This document shows positions 22,845 through 30,376 of a DNA stretch of 31,278 bases, one piece after another (the first letter of the stretch is position 1; every line of letters starts with the position of its first letter). Source of the DNA: Pseudobutyrivibrio sp. UBA1225 (GTDB lineage: Bacteria; Bacillota; Clostridia; Lachnospirales; Lachnospiraceae); NCBI GenBank assembly GCA_002309345.1, contig DBWZ01000087.1, positions 1 through 31,278 of the forward strand, given 5' to 3'. Made by a program: the position numbers and the translations under genes. The notes under the pieces are model-generated. The model saw nothing but the letters and a program-made list of their open reading frames with translations. It searched no databases and was not told where the DNA came from.

Positions 22845-24485
22845 TTAGTCGTCAGCTAATTCATCTTCAGAAAGCTCGAGGACTGTACGCTTACGAGCCA
22901 TTTCATCAGATTCAAGGTACTCGTCGTATGTAGTCATCTTGTCAATCATCTGTCCGTTAGGAAGGATTTCGATGATACGATTGGCTGTTGTCTGTACGAT
23001 TTCGTGGTCACGAGAAGAGAAGAGGATAACACCTGCAAACTTCTGAAGACCAGTGTTGAGTGCTGTGATTGATTCCATATCAAGGTGGTCAGTAGGTTCG
23101 TCAAGCATGAGAACGTTGCTGTTTTCGATCATCATACGTGAAAGAAGAACTCTAACCTTTTCACCACCGGATAATACCTTCATCTTTTTGGCACCGTCAT
23201 CGCCAGCGAAAAGCATACGTCCCAAGAATCCGCGGACGTAAGTTGCGTCTTTGATTTCAGAGAACTGTGTAAGCCAATCTACGATGAGAAGCTCTGTATC
23301 GAAGATGCTTGTGTTGTCCTTTGGGAAGTATGACTGAGAAGTTGTAACACCCCATTTGTAGCTTCCCTCATCTGGCTCCATTTCGCCTGAAAGAATCTGG
23401 AACAATACAGTCTTGGCGCGTTCGTTTGAACCAACGAATGCAATTTTATCTTCACGACCAACGTTGAATGAAAGGTGGTCAAGTATTAACTCACCGTCGA
23501 TGGTCTTGGTAAGATCTTCAACTGAAAGAACCTCGTTTCCGATTTCGCGAGCTGGGCGGAAATCGATATAAGGGTACTTACGGCTAGATGGACGGATGTC
23601 ATCAAGCTGAATCTTCTCAAGGGCACGCTTACGTGATGTAGCCTGCTTTGACTTTGAAGCGTTTGCTGAGAATCTCTGGATGAATTCCTGTAATTCTTTA
23701 ATCTGCTCTTCCTTCTTTTTGTTAGCTTCCTTACGCTGCTGGATGATGAGCTGTGAAGACTGATACCAGAAATCGTAGTTACCAGCGTAAAGCTGAATCT
23801 TGCCGTAGTCGATATCTGCTGTGTGTGTGCAGACCTTGTTTAAGAAGTAGCGGTCGTGGGACACAACGATGACTGTGTTTTCAAAGTTGATGAGGAATTC
23901 CTCGAGCCAGCCGATAGCATCTAAATCAAGGTGGTTGGTAGGCTCATCGAGAAGAAGTACATCTGGTGAACCGAAAAGTGCACGAGCAAGAAGGATCTTG
24001 ACCTTTAATGCACCTGGAAGCTCAGACATGAGAGAGTAGTGGAACTCTGTATCAACACCAAGTCCGTTAAGGAGTGTAGCGGCATCTGCCTCTGCATTCC
24101 AACCATCCATCTCGGCGAACTCTGCTTCTAGCTCGGCTGCGCGGATACCATCCTCGTCCGAGAAGTCTTCCTTCATGTAGATAGCATCCTTTTCCTTCAT
24201 GACGTCATAAAGATGCTGATTACCCATGATAACTGTGTCGAGAGCTGTGAACTCATCGTACTTGAAGTGATCCTGCTCTAAGAATGAAAGACGGTTGCCA
24301 GGACTCATTGTTATTTCGCCGCTGGTAGGCTCTAGCTGGCCAGATAAAATCTTTAGGAATGTAGATTTACCTGCGCCGTTGGCACCGATGATACCGTAGC
24401 AGTTTCCCTCTGTGAATTTGATATTAACCTCTTCGAAAAGGGCTTTTTTGCCAAAACGAAGAGTGACGTTATTTGCTTGAATCAT
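22845..24485 (-). CDS. ABC-F ATPase of the YkpA/YbiT type
   Basis: Soluble tandem ABC ATPase, 546 residues, with no membrane segments; ABC-F proteins act at the ribosomal E site. Domain 1 has Walker A GANGAGKS (34-41), Walker B and EPTNHLD (176-187) and switch H210 in VSHDR, but its signature reads MSELPGALKVK (153-163) instead of LSGGE. A charged arm/linker with KKKEEQIKELQEF spans about 230-305. Domain 2 has a normal LSGGEKVRV signature (438-446) and DEPTDHLD, but its Walker A is GSNERAKT (352-359) and the switch histidine position reads SSRDH. Thus one composite ATP site is canonical and the other degenerate on both faces, a pattern I recall from YkpA relatives. The acidic tail ends ELADD. 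It has its own promoter and terminator. Antibiotic-resistance function is not implied. Confidence 0.93.
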   Translation of the reverse strand: MIQANNVTLRFGKKALFEEVNIKFTEGNCYGIIGANGAGKSTFLKILSGQLEPTSGEITMSPGNRLSFLEQDHFKYDEFTALDTVIMGNQHLYDVMKEKDAIYMKEDFSDEDGIRAAELEAEFAEMDGWNAEADAATLLNGLGVDTEFHYSLMSELPGALKVKILLARALFGSPDVLLLDEPTNHLDLDAIGWLEEFLINFENTVIVVSHDRYFLNKVCTHTADIDYGKIQLYAGNYDFWYQSSQLIIQQRKEANKKKEEQIKELQEFIQRFSANASKSKQATSRKRALEKIQLDDIRPSSRKYPYIDFRPAREIGNEVLSVEDLTKTIDGELILDHLSFNVGREDKIAFVGSNERAKTVLFQILSGEMEPDEGSYKWGVTTSQSYFPKDNTSIFDTELLIVDWLTQFSEIKDATYVRGFLGRMLFAGDDGAKKMKVLSGGEKVRVLLSRMMIENSNVLMLDEPTDHLDMESITALNTGLQKFAGVILFSSRDHEIVQTTANRIIEILPNGQMIDKMTTYDEYLESDEMARKRTVLELSEDELADD

Positions 24486-24544
24486 TTGGATTGTCCTTTC
24501 AAATATTCCATATAGGCTGCGAATTGTTTTCGAAAGCCTGAAAT

Positions 24545-24573
24545 ATCATATCAGAAAATCGGAAAATTGTCCA
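24545..24573 (-). promoter_or_regulatory. Promoter of the ABC-F gene with a leader hairpin
   Basis: On the minus strand TGGACA (24568-24573) and TATGAT (24545-24550) are 17 bases apart, with TGA making an extended -10. The leader contains a hairpin, AGGCT/AGCCT plus CGAA/TTCG, at 24514-24539, then AAAGGAC about ten bases before the ATG. ABC-F leaders are sometimes attenuators, but here I see only this single hairpin and no T-tract. Confidence 0.65.
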
Positions 24574-24604
24574 TAAAATTGCGGAATTTCATGCAGTCTG
24601 ATTA

Positions 24605-24633
24605 TTGCATTTTAGGGCGTTAAATTATATAAT
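24605..24633 (+). promoter_or_regulatory. Promoter of the relA operon
   Basis: TTGCAT (24605-24610) and a perfect TATAAT (24628-24633) are 17 bases apart. The start near 24640 gives a leader of about 30 bases. The RBS AAAGGCGGTG is at 24655-24664. It is divergent from the ABC-F promoter. Confidence 0.75.
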
Positions 24634-24669
24634 ATTCAATAAAAAATTTTACGGAAAGGCGGTGATTTC

Positions 24670-26976
24670 ATGGCTATTCATACCAAAAATGAGCTAGAAC
24701 AGCTAGATAGCAAAGCAGCGTTTGCTAACCATGGTGTCATCGCTACAGAAGACTTTGTTGATCCTGACGAGCTCTACAAAGAGCTCATTGATAGAGTGCG
24801 CAAATATCACCCAAACGCAGATATTTCCATGATTGAAAAGGGATACAACCTTGCTCGAAATGCTCATGAGGGTCAGGCGCGTAAGTCTGGTGAGCCATAT
24901 ATCATACATCCGCTTTGTGTGGCTATTATTCTTGCAGATCTCGAGCTAGACAAAGAGACTATCGTTGCAGGTTTATTGCACGACGTCGTGGAGGATACTA
25001 TCTACACCAAAGAAGAAATCGCCGAAGAGTTCTCTGAAGAAGTCGCAGAGCTAGTTGATGGTGTCACCAAATTGGGTCAGTTGAACTACGATGCGGACAA
25101 GGTAGAAATCCAGGCTGAGAATCTGCGCAAGATGTTCCTTGCTATGGCAAAGGATATCCGCGTCATTCTTATCAAGCTTGCCGATAGACTTCACAACATG
25201 CGTACCCTCAAGTACATGCGTCCTGAAAAGCAAAAGGAAAAGGCTAAAGAGACAATGGAAATCTACGCTCCTTTGGCACAGCGACTCGGTATCAGCAGGG
25301 TCAAAATCGAGTTAGATGATTTATCTCTCAAATACCTCGAACCAGACGCATACTACGACTTAGTTGAGAAAATTGATCTCAGAAAGAGTCAACGTACCGA
25401 ATATATCAACTCCTTAGTAGAGGATGTTTCTAAGCATATCAAGGCTGCAGATATACAGGCGGAGGTCTATGGCCGCGCCAAGCATTTCTTCAGCATCTAC
25501 AAAAAGATGGTCAATCAGCACAAGACCATCGATCAGATTTACGACTTGTTTGCAGTCCGCATCATTGTGGATTCAATCAAGGATTGTTACGCTGCACTTG
25601 GCGTAATTCACGAGATGTATACACCTATCCCAGGTCGTTTCAAAGATTATATTGCTATGCCAAAGCCTAATATGTACCAGTCTTTGCATACAACGGTTAT
25701 CGGTCCTAACGGTGCTCCATTCGAGATTCAGATTCGTACATACGAAATGCACCGCACCAGCGAATACGGTATCGCAGCTCACTGGAAATACAAAGAGAGC
25801 GGCGAGGGATCTACGGTAGTCGGCGAGGAAGAAAAGCTTTCTTGGCTTCGCGAGATTCTGGAGTGGCAGCAAGAGATTTCCGACAACAAAGAGTTTTCAT
25901 CACTATTGAAATCAGATTTAAACCTGTTCTCGGATACAGTATTTTGCTTCACACCATCCGGTGATGTTAAGAATCTTCCAAATGGTTCAACTCCTATTGA
26001 TTTTGCCTATGCAATCCATTCTGCCGTTGGTAACAGGATGATTGGCGCCAAGGTCAATGGCAAGCTTGTTCCTATTGATTACGAGATACAAAATGGTGAC
26101 CGAATCGAAATCGTCACCTCCCAAAATACAAACGGCCCTAGTCGTGATTGGCTCAACATCGTCAAGAGCTCACAGGCAAAGAACAAGATTAACCAATGGT
26201 TCCGTAGCCAGTCCAAGGACGAAAATATCGCCAAGGGCAAAGAGCTTATCATCAACTCAGCCAAGCAAAAGGGCGTAGAGCTTAGTGATATCAACAAGCC
26301 TAGATACCAAGAGCTTGTCAAAAACAAATACGGCTTCCACAGTTGGGAAGACACCCTTGCTGCAGTTGGACAGGGTGCCATCAAGGAAGGTGCTGTTATA
26401 AATAGAATGTTTACAGCTTGGCAGAAGGATCATCCAATCAAGAAGACTGACGAAGAGGTTCTTGCAGAGCACACAGCTGGCGATGAAGAAAAAATCAAGC
26501 CAAAGTCTAAAAATGGCATCACAGTCAGTGGCTTATACGATGTGTCTGTGCGCTTTTCTAAGTGCTGCAATCCGGTGCCAGGTGATGAGATTGTTGGCTT
26601 TGTTACTAGAGGCCGCGGTGTTTCAATCCATCGTACCGATTGCATCAATATGATTAATCTTCCTGAGTTTGAAAAGGAGCGCTTAATCGAGGCCGAGTGG
26701 GCACAGGATAGCGAGGAAGAAGGCAAGCGCGGTGGTGTTTATCTTACCGAAATCAACATCTATGGCAACAACCGTACGGGCTTGCTTGTTGATATCACAC
26801 GTATCTTTACCGAGCGTGAGATCGATATCGATTCTATCCATTCCAAGACTAGTAAGCAGGGCGTGGCTACCATCACCATCAAGTTTGGTACTCAAAGCCG
26901 CGAGCAGCTCAGATCCTTGGTTGAGAAAATCAAGCAGGTTGAATCAATCATCGATGTAGAAAGACCTAGAGGATAA
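24670..26976 (+). CDS. relA: Bifunctional (p)ppGpp synthetase/hydrolase (Rel)
   Basis: Stringent-response enzyme that makes and degrades (p)ppGpp, 768 residues. Domains in order: HD hydrolase (about 50-200) with H80, HD pair H104-D105 and D172 in ADRLHNMR; synthetase (about 240-375) with PGRFKDYIAMPKPN, YQSLHT and E352 in EIQIRT; TGS (about 420-484) starting VFCFTPSGD; a helical region; a zinc-finger-like segment with KCCNPVPGD (631-639) and HRTDC; and a C-terminal ACT domain (about 690-766). The RFKD form of the synthetase motif and the intact HD site mark a bifunctional Rel rather than a synthesis-only RelA. It heads an operon with the next gene two bases away. Location beside tRNA synthetase genes fits amino-acid-starvation sensing. 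Confidence 0.97.
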   Translation: MAIHTKNELEQLDSKAAFANHGVIATEDFVDPDELYKELIDRVRKYHPNADISMIEKGYNLARNAHEGQARKSGEPYIIHPLCVAIILADLELDKETIVAGLLHDVVEDTIYTKEEIAEEFSEEVAELVDGVTKLGQLNYDADKVEIQAENLRKMFLAMAKDIRVILIKLADRLHNMRTLKYMRPEKQKEKAKETMEIYAPLAQRLGISRVKIELDDLSLKYLEPDAYYDLVEKIDLRKSQRTEYINSLVEDVSKHIKAADIQAEVYGRAKHFFSIYKKMVNQHKTIDQIYDLFAVRIIVDSIKDCYAALGVIHEMYTPIPGRFKDYIAMPKPNMYQSLHTTVIGPNGAPFEIQIRTYEMHRTSEYGIAAHWKYKESGEGSTVVGEEEKLSWLREILEWQQEISDNKEFSSLLKSDLNLFSDTVFCFTPSGDVKNLPNGSTPIDFAYAIHSAVGNRMIGAKVNGKLVPIDYEIQNGDRIEIVTSQNTNGPSRDWLNIVKSSQAKNKINQWFRSQSKDENIAKGKELIINSAKQKGVELSDINKPRYQELVKNKYGFHSWEDTLAAVGQGAIKEGAVINRMFTAWQKDHPIKKTDEEVLAEHTAGDEEKIKPKSKNGITVSGLYDVSVRFSKCCNPVPGDEIVGFVTRGRGVSIHRTDCINMINLPEFEKERLIEAEWAQDSEEEGKRGGVYLTEINIYGNNRTGLLVDITRIFTEREIDIDSIHSKTSKQGVATITIKFGTQSREQLRSLVEKIKQVESIIDVERPRG

Positions 26977-26978
26977 TT

Positions 26979-27599
26979 ATGAAAGTAATGCATGTGTTAT
27001 TGCCAGTATGTGCGATGAATTGCTACTTGGCAATAAATGAAGACACCAAAGAATCAATTATTATAGATCCAGGCTCAGCTCCAGAACGCATCAAAACTGC
27101 TGTGCAGCAGTCGGGCACCAAGCCAGTTGCAGTTCTTTTGACGCACGGTCATTTTGATCATGCCGGCGCAGCCGCAGAAATCGCAGCCGAATACGGAGTT
27201 CAAGTGTATGCCTACGAGGACGAAAAGGAGACCTTGGAGAATCCAAGCATCAACCTATCATCCATGATGGGGGCACCTGAAGCATACAAGGCAGATGTTT
27301 TCCTCAAGGATGAGCAGGAGTTTGAATTGGCTGGACTATCCATCCGCTGCCTTTACACGCCAGGTCACACTGCTGGTGGATGTTGTTTCTATTTCTATGA
27401 CAATGGCATCGTATTTACTGGTGACACATTGTTCTGTGGCTCGGTTGGCCGCACTGATTTCCCAGGTGGTTCGATGTCTAGTCTTATAGGCGCAATCAAA
27501 TCCAAGCTTATGACCTTGCCAGATGATACAATCTGCTATACAGGTCACGAAAGCGCCACCACAATTGGAGATGAGCGCCAATACAATATGTACTTATAG
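26979..27599 (+). CDS. GloB/YcbL-like metallo-beta-lactamase-fold hydrolase
   Basis: A 206-residue cytoplasmic metallohydrolase. It has the metal motif THGHFDH (55-61), H130 in YTPGHTAGG, D149 in FTGDTLF and H190 in YTGHES, matching the glyoxalase II-like YcbL group. The C-terminal substrate domain of true GloB is absent, so glutathione-thioester specificity is doubtful. The start lies two bases after the relA stop, with AGAGGA inside the relA end, showing translational coupling. Its position between relA and hemZ is, to my knowledge, conserved in related Clostridia; its physiological substrate is unknown. Confidence 0.9.
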   Translation: MKVMHVLLPVCAMNCYLAINEDTKESIIIDPGSAPERIKTAVQQSGTKPVAVLLTHGHFDHAGAAAEIAAEYGVQVYAYEDEKETLENPSINLSSMMGAPEAYKADVFLKDEQEFELAGLSIRCLYTPGHTAGGCCFYFYDNGIVFTGDTLFCGSVGRTDFPGGSMSSLIGAIKSKLMTLPDDTICYTGHESATTIGDERQYNMYL

Positions 27600-27609
27600 T
27601 AGCAATTAA

Positions 27610-27631
27610 AAGGTCAGGTTAGCCTGACCTT
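27610..27631 (+). terminator. Hairpin between the MBL gene and hemZ, possible weak terminator
   Basis: AAGGTCAGG (27610-27618) pairs perfectly with CCTGACCTT (27623-27631) around TTAG. Only AATTT follows, so termination would be partial. It could stabilise or process the operon mRNA instead. Confidence 0.5.
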
Positions 27632-27657
27632 AATTTGTGGTATGGAGCAATTCTGAA

Positions 27658-29097
27658 ATGATATATGTAAAACTTAACGAAGATAATTTTGAATATGATA
27701 TATACTCGCTTGTAAAGGCTTTCTATCCAAAAGAGGAAGTAAAAATAGGGACAGAGGATACTATCAATTTGGATGATATCCTTTTTACTATGGAGGTGCA
27801 GTATTCTCAAAACACACTCACTCTAGATGGTAAGCAGATTGATATAGATTACTCCAACAGGCCGGACACCAAGAATCGCTTAAAGCTTGCTATATACGAA
27901 AGCTTGCATCAGCGCACAGGAAAGGATTTGCCTTGGGGTACCCTTACAGGCATTCGCCCTACCAAGATTTCTCTTGGAATGATAGAGGATGGAGCCAGCG
28001 ACGAGGCGGTTGCTTCCTATATGAAGACAACCTATCTCACTTCACAGGAAAAGATAGATCTTAGTCTAGAGGTTTCCCACAAGGAGCATCAGCTTCTATC
28101 AAAGATTGATTATGATAATGGTTATTCTGTATATATTGGGATTCCTTTTTGCCCAAGCACATGCCTGTATTGTTCCTTTACATCTTATCCGATAGGATTG
28201 TGGAAGAAAAAGCTTGATGATTACATTGCAGCACTCGAAAAGGAAATGGCGTTTACTGCAGAAGCGTGCAAGGACAAAAGTCTCACAACCATCTACATAG
28301 GTGGTGGCACACCAACATCTTTGGATGAGGAGCATTTAGAAAAACTCCTTAGTACCATCGATAAATACTTTGATACCAAATCTCTTTTGGAATACACAGT
28401 CGAGGCAGGGCGACCTGATTCAATCACCTACGAAAAGCTTCAAGTGATGAAGAACCATCCGGTGACTCGAATTTCAATCAACCCTCAGACGATGAATCAA
28501 AAGACTTTGGATTTGATTGGTCGCTTCCACAAGGTGGAGGATATTCATCGAGTGTTTGGCTGGGCAAGAGAGCTAGGATTCAAAAACATAAACATGGATT
28601 TGATTTTGGGATTGCCAAACGAGACCATCGAAGATGTTCAGTATACTTTGGATGAGGTAAAGAAGCTTGCGCCAGACAATCTAACGGTTCATTCTCTAGC
28701 GCTAAAGCATTCGGCTAGGCTAAACTATGATAGGCAAGCCTATGAGGATTACCTGATTGAAAACTCACAAAAGCATATGGATATTTGTCTTGTGGCGGCA
28801 AAGGATATGGGGATGAGCCCATATTATTTATACCGTCAAAAGAACATGGCGGCCAACTTGGAAAACATAGGATATTCCACTCCTGGAAACGAAGGATTAT
28901 ATAACATCTTGATAATGGAGGAAAAACAAACTATAATGGCACTTGGCTGTGGATGTGCATGCAAGTTTGTGGCAGATCATGGTAAGACAGTTACAAGATG
29001 TGAAAATGTCAAAGACGTCCAGCTTTACATGGACCGAATTGATGAAATGATAGATAGAAAACGTGAAAGGCTTAGAGAGGATTTGAAATGGCTTTAA
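27658..29097 (+). CDS. hemZ: HemZ-like radical SAM coproporphyrinogen III dehydrogenase
   Basis: A 479-residue radical SAM protein of the HemZ group. The first 150 residues are the HemZ-specific N-terminal region, including LPWGTLTGIRPTK (91-103). The [4Fe-4S] motif is C165-P-S-T-C169-L-Y-C172 within IGIPFCPSTCLYCSF, followed by the GGGTPTSL glycine-rich SAM segment, VEAGRPDS, RISINPQTMN and MDLILGLPNET. The C-terminal HemN-like region includes YYLYRQKNM. Annotated family activity is oxygen-independent oxidation of coproporphyrinogen III, but no other heme gene is in the window and many Clostridia that carry this gene have incomplete heme pathways, so the real substrate may differ. The ATG at 27658 has GGAG ten bases upstream. 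Its last ten bases overlap hisS. Confidence 0.9.
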   Translation: MIYVKLNEDNFEYDIYSLVKAFYPKEEVKIGTEDTINLDDILFTMEVQYSQNTLTLDGKQIDIDYSNRPDTKNRLKLAIYESLHQRTGKDLPWGTLTGIRPTKISLGMIEDGASDEAVASYMKTTYLTSQEKIDLSLEVSHKEHQLLSKIDYDNGYSVYIGIPFCPSTCLYCSFTSYPIGLWKKKLDDYIAALEKEMAFTAEACKDKSLTTIYIGGGTPTSLDEEHLEKLLSTIDKYFDTKSLLEYTVEAGRPDSITYEKLQVMKNHPVTRISINPQTMNQKTLDLIGRFHKVEDIHRVFGWARELGFKNINMDLILGLPNETIEDVQYTLDEVKKLAPDNLTVHSLALKHSARLNYDRQAYEDYLIENSQKHMDICLVAAKDMGMSPYYLYRQKNMAANLENIGYSTPGNEGLYNILIMEEKQTIMALGCGCACKFVADHGKTVTRCENVKDVQLYMDRIDEMIDRKRERLREDLKWL

Positions 29098-30359
29098 ACA
29101 AGAAACCAGTTAACGGAATGAAGGACATACTTCCATATGAGATGGAGGTTCGCGATTATGTAACTTCTATTATAAAGGACACATATCGTTCATTTGGATT
29201 TACACCAATTGAGACACCAGCGATGGAGTCTATTGGCAATCTTTCTAACAAACAGGGCGGTGAGAACGAAAAGCTCATCTTCAAGGTAATGAAGAGAGGT
29301 GAAAAGCTCAACATTCCAGAGGCAACCACCGAAGAACAGGTCGTTGATTTTGGTATGAGATACGACCTTACAGTACCACTTTGCCGATTCTATTCAAATC
29401 ATGCTAACGAGCTTTCATCACCATTTAAGGCACTTCAGATTGGCTCAGTTTGGAGAGCAGATAGACCTCAGCGTGGCCGCTACCGTCAGTTCACACAGTG
29501 TGACATAGATATTCTCGGCGAGCCAAGCAACCTTGCGGAGATAGAGCTTATCCTTGCAACAACTACAACTCTTGGACGCATTGGTTTCAAGAATTTTGAG
29601 ATTCGCATCAACGAGCGCCGTATCCTCAAAGCTATGGCTGCATATGCAGGATTTGCTGAAGACAACTACGATTCTATTTTTATTACACTTGATAAGATGG
29701 ATAAAATCGGTCTTGAGGGCGTATCTGCAGAGCTTCTCGAGTCAGGCTATTCAAAGGAATCTATCGATAAATATGTTGGACTTTTTGAAGCATTGAACAA
29801 CGTTAAGGATGTTGCAGCTGGAATGGATATTCTTCTTGGCAAACTTGGAGAGTTCCTTGATGTTGAGGTTGCAGATTGGATGCGTGAGATAGCTTCAGCC
29901 GTTAACGCTACAAAGGAAGCACAGTTTGAGCTAGTGTTCGACCCAACACTTGTGCGCGGAATGAGCTACTACACAGGCACAATTTTTGAAATCGCTATCC
30001 CAGAGTTTGGCGGAAGCTGCGGCGGTGGCGGAAGATATGACAAGATGGTTGGAAAGTTTACGGGTCAGGACGTACCCGCATGTGGCTTTTCCATCGGATT
30101 TGAAAGAATCGTTCTGCTCCTCATGGAGAGCGGCTTTAAGGTGCCGACCGCACCTGCAAAGGTGGCTTATCTTGTGGAGAAGGGCGTTGCAGGCGATAAG
30201 CTTTGCGAAGTTATCGCAAAGGCACAGGCAGAGCGCGCAAATGGCAAGCAGGTGCTCGTTGCAAGAATGAATAAGAACAAGAAGTTCCAAAAGGAACAGC
30301 TCCAGGCCGAAGGCTACGTGGAGTTTGAAGAGTTTTACAAAGAGGGATTAAAGAATTAG
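29088..30359 (+). CDS. hisS: Histidyl-tRNA synthetase
   Basis: Charges tRNA-His, class II synthetase of 423 residues. It opens with PVNGMKDILPYE, then RYDLTVPLCRF (91-101), motif 2 SVWRADRPQRGRYRQF (120-135), the histidine-site signature LVRGMSYYTGTIFEI (R290), GGGRYDKMVG and motif 3 GFSIGFERIVLLL (R340). The C-terminal anticodon domain (about 355-420) is complete. Unlike the short HisZ paralogue, it carries all catalytic motifs. ATG overlaps the end of hemZ (ATGGCTTTAA), implying coupled translation. Base composition rises in the last third: one 60-base line at 30181-30240 has 34 G+C, against 20 at 29161-29220, leading into the composition change of the next gene. Confidence 0.96.
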   Translation: MALNKKPVNGMKDILPYEMEVRDYVTSIIKDTYRSFGFTPIETPAMESIGNLSNKQGGENEKLIFKVMKRGEKLNIPEATTEEQVVDFGMRYDLTVPLCRFYSNHANELSSPFKALQIGSVWRADRPQRGRYRQFTQCDIDILGEPSNLAEIELILATTTTLGRIGFKNFEIRINERRILKAMAAYAGFAEDNYDSIFITLDKMDKIGLEGVSAELLESGYSKESIDKYVGLFEALNNVKDVAAGMDILLGKLGEFLDVEVADWMREIASAVNATKEAQFELVFDPTLVRGMSYYTGTIFEIAIPEFGGSCGGGGRYDKMVGKFTGQDVPACGFSIGFERIVLLLMESGFKVPTAPAKVAYLVEKGVAGDKLCEVIAKAQAERANGKQVLVARMNKNKKFQKEQLQAEGYVEFEEFYKEGLKN

Positions 30360-30376
30360 AATCGAGGACTGGTAAC

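Noticed and set aside
22845..24485. ABC-F gene as an antibiotic-resistance determinant
   Set aside because: The motif pattern fits the housekeeping YkpA/YbiT group, and the leader shows no leader peptide or attenuator typical of inducible resistance genes.
29088..30359. HisZ (regulatory HisRS paralogue) instead of HisS
   Set aside because: All catalytic motifs and a full anticodon-binding domain are present and no his biosynthesis genes are adjacent.
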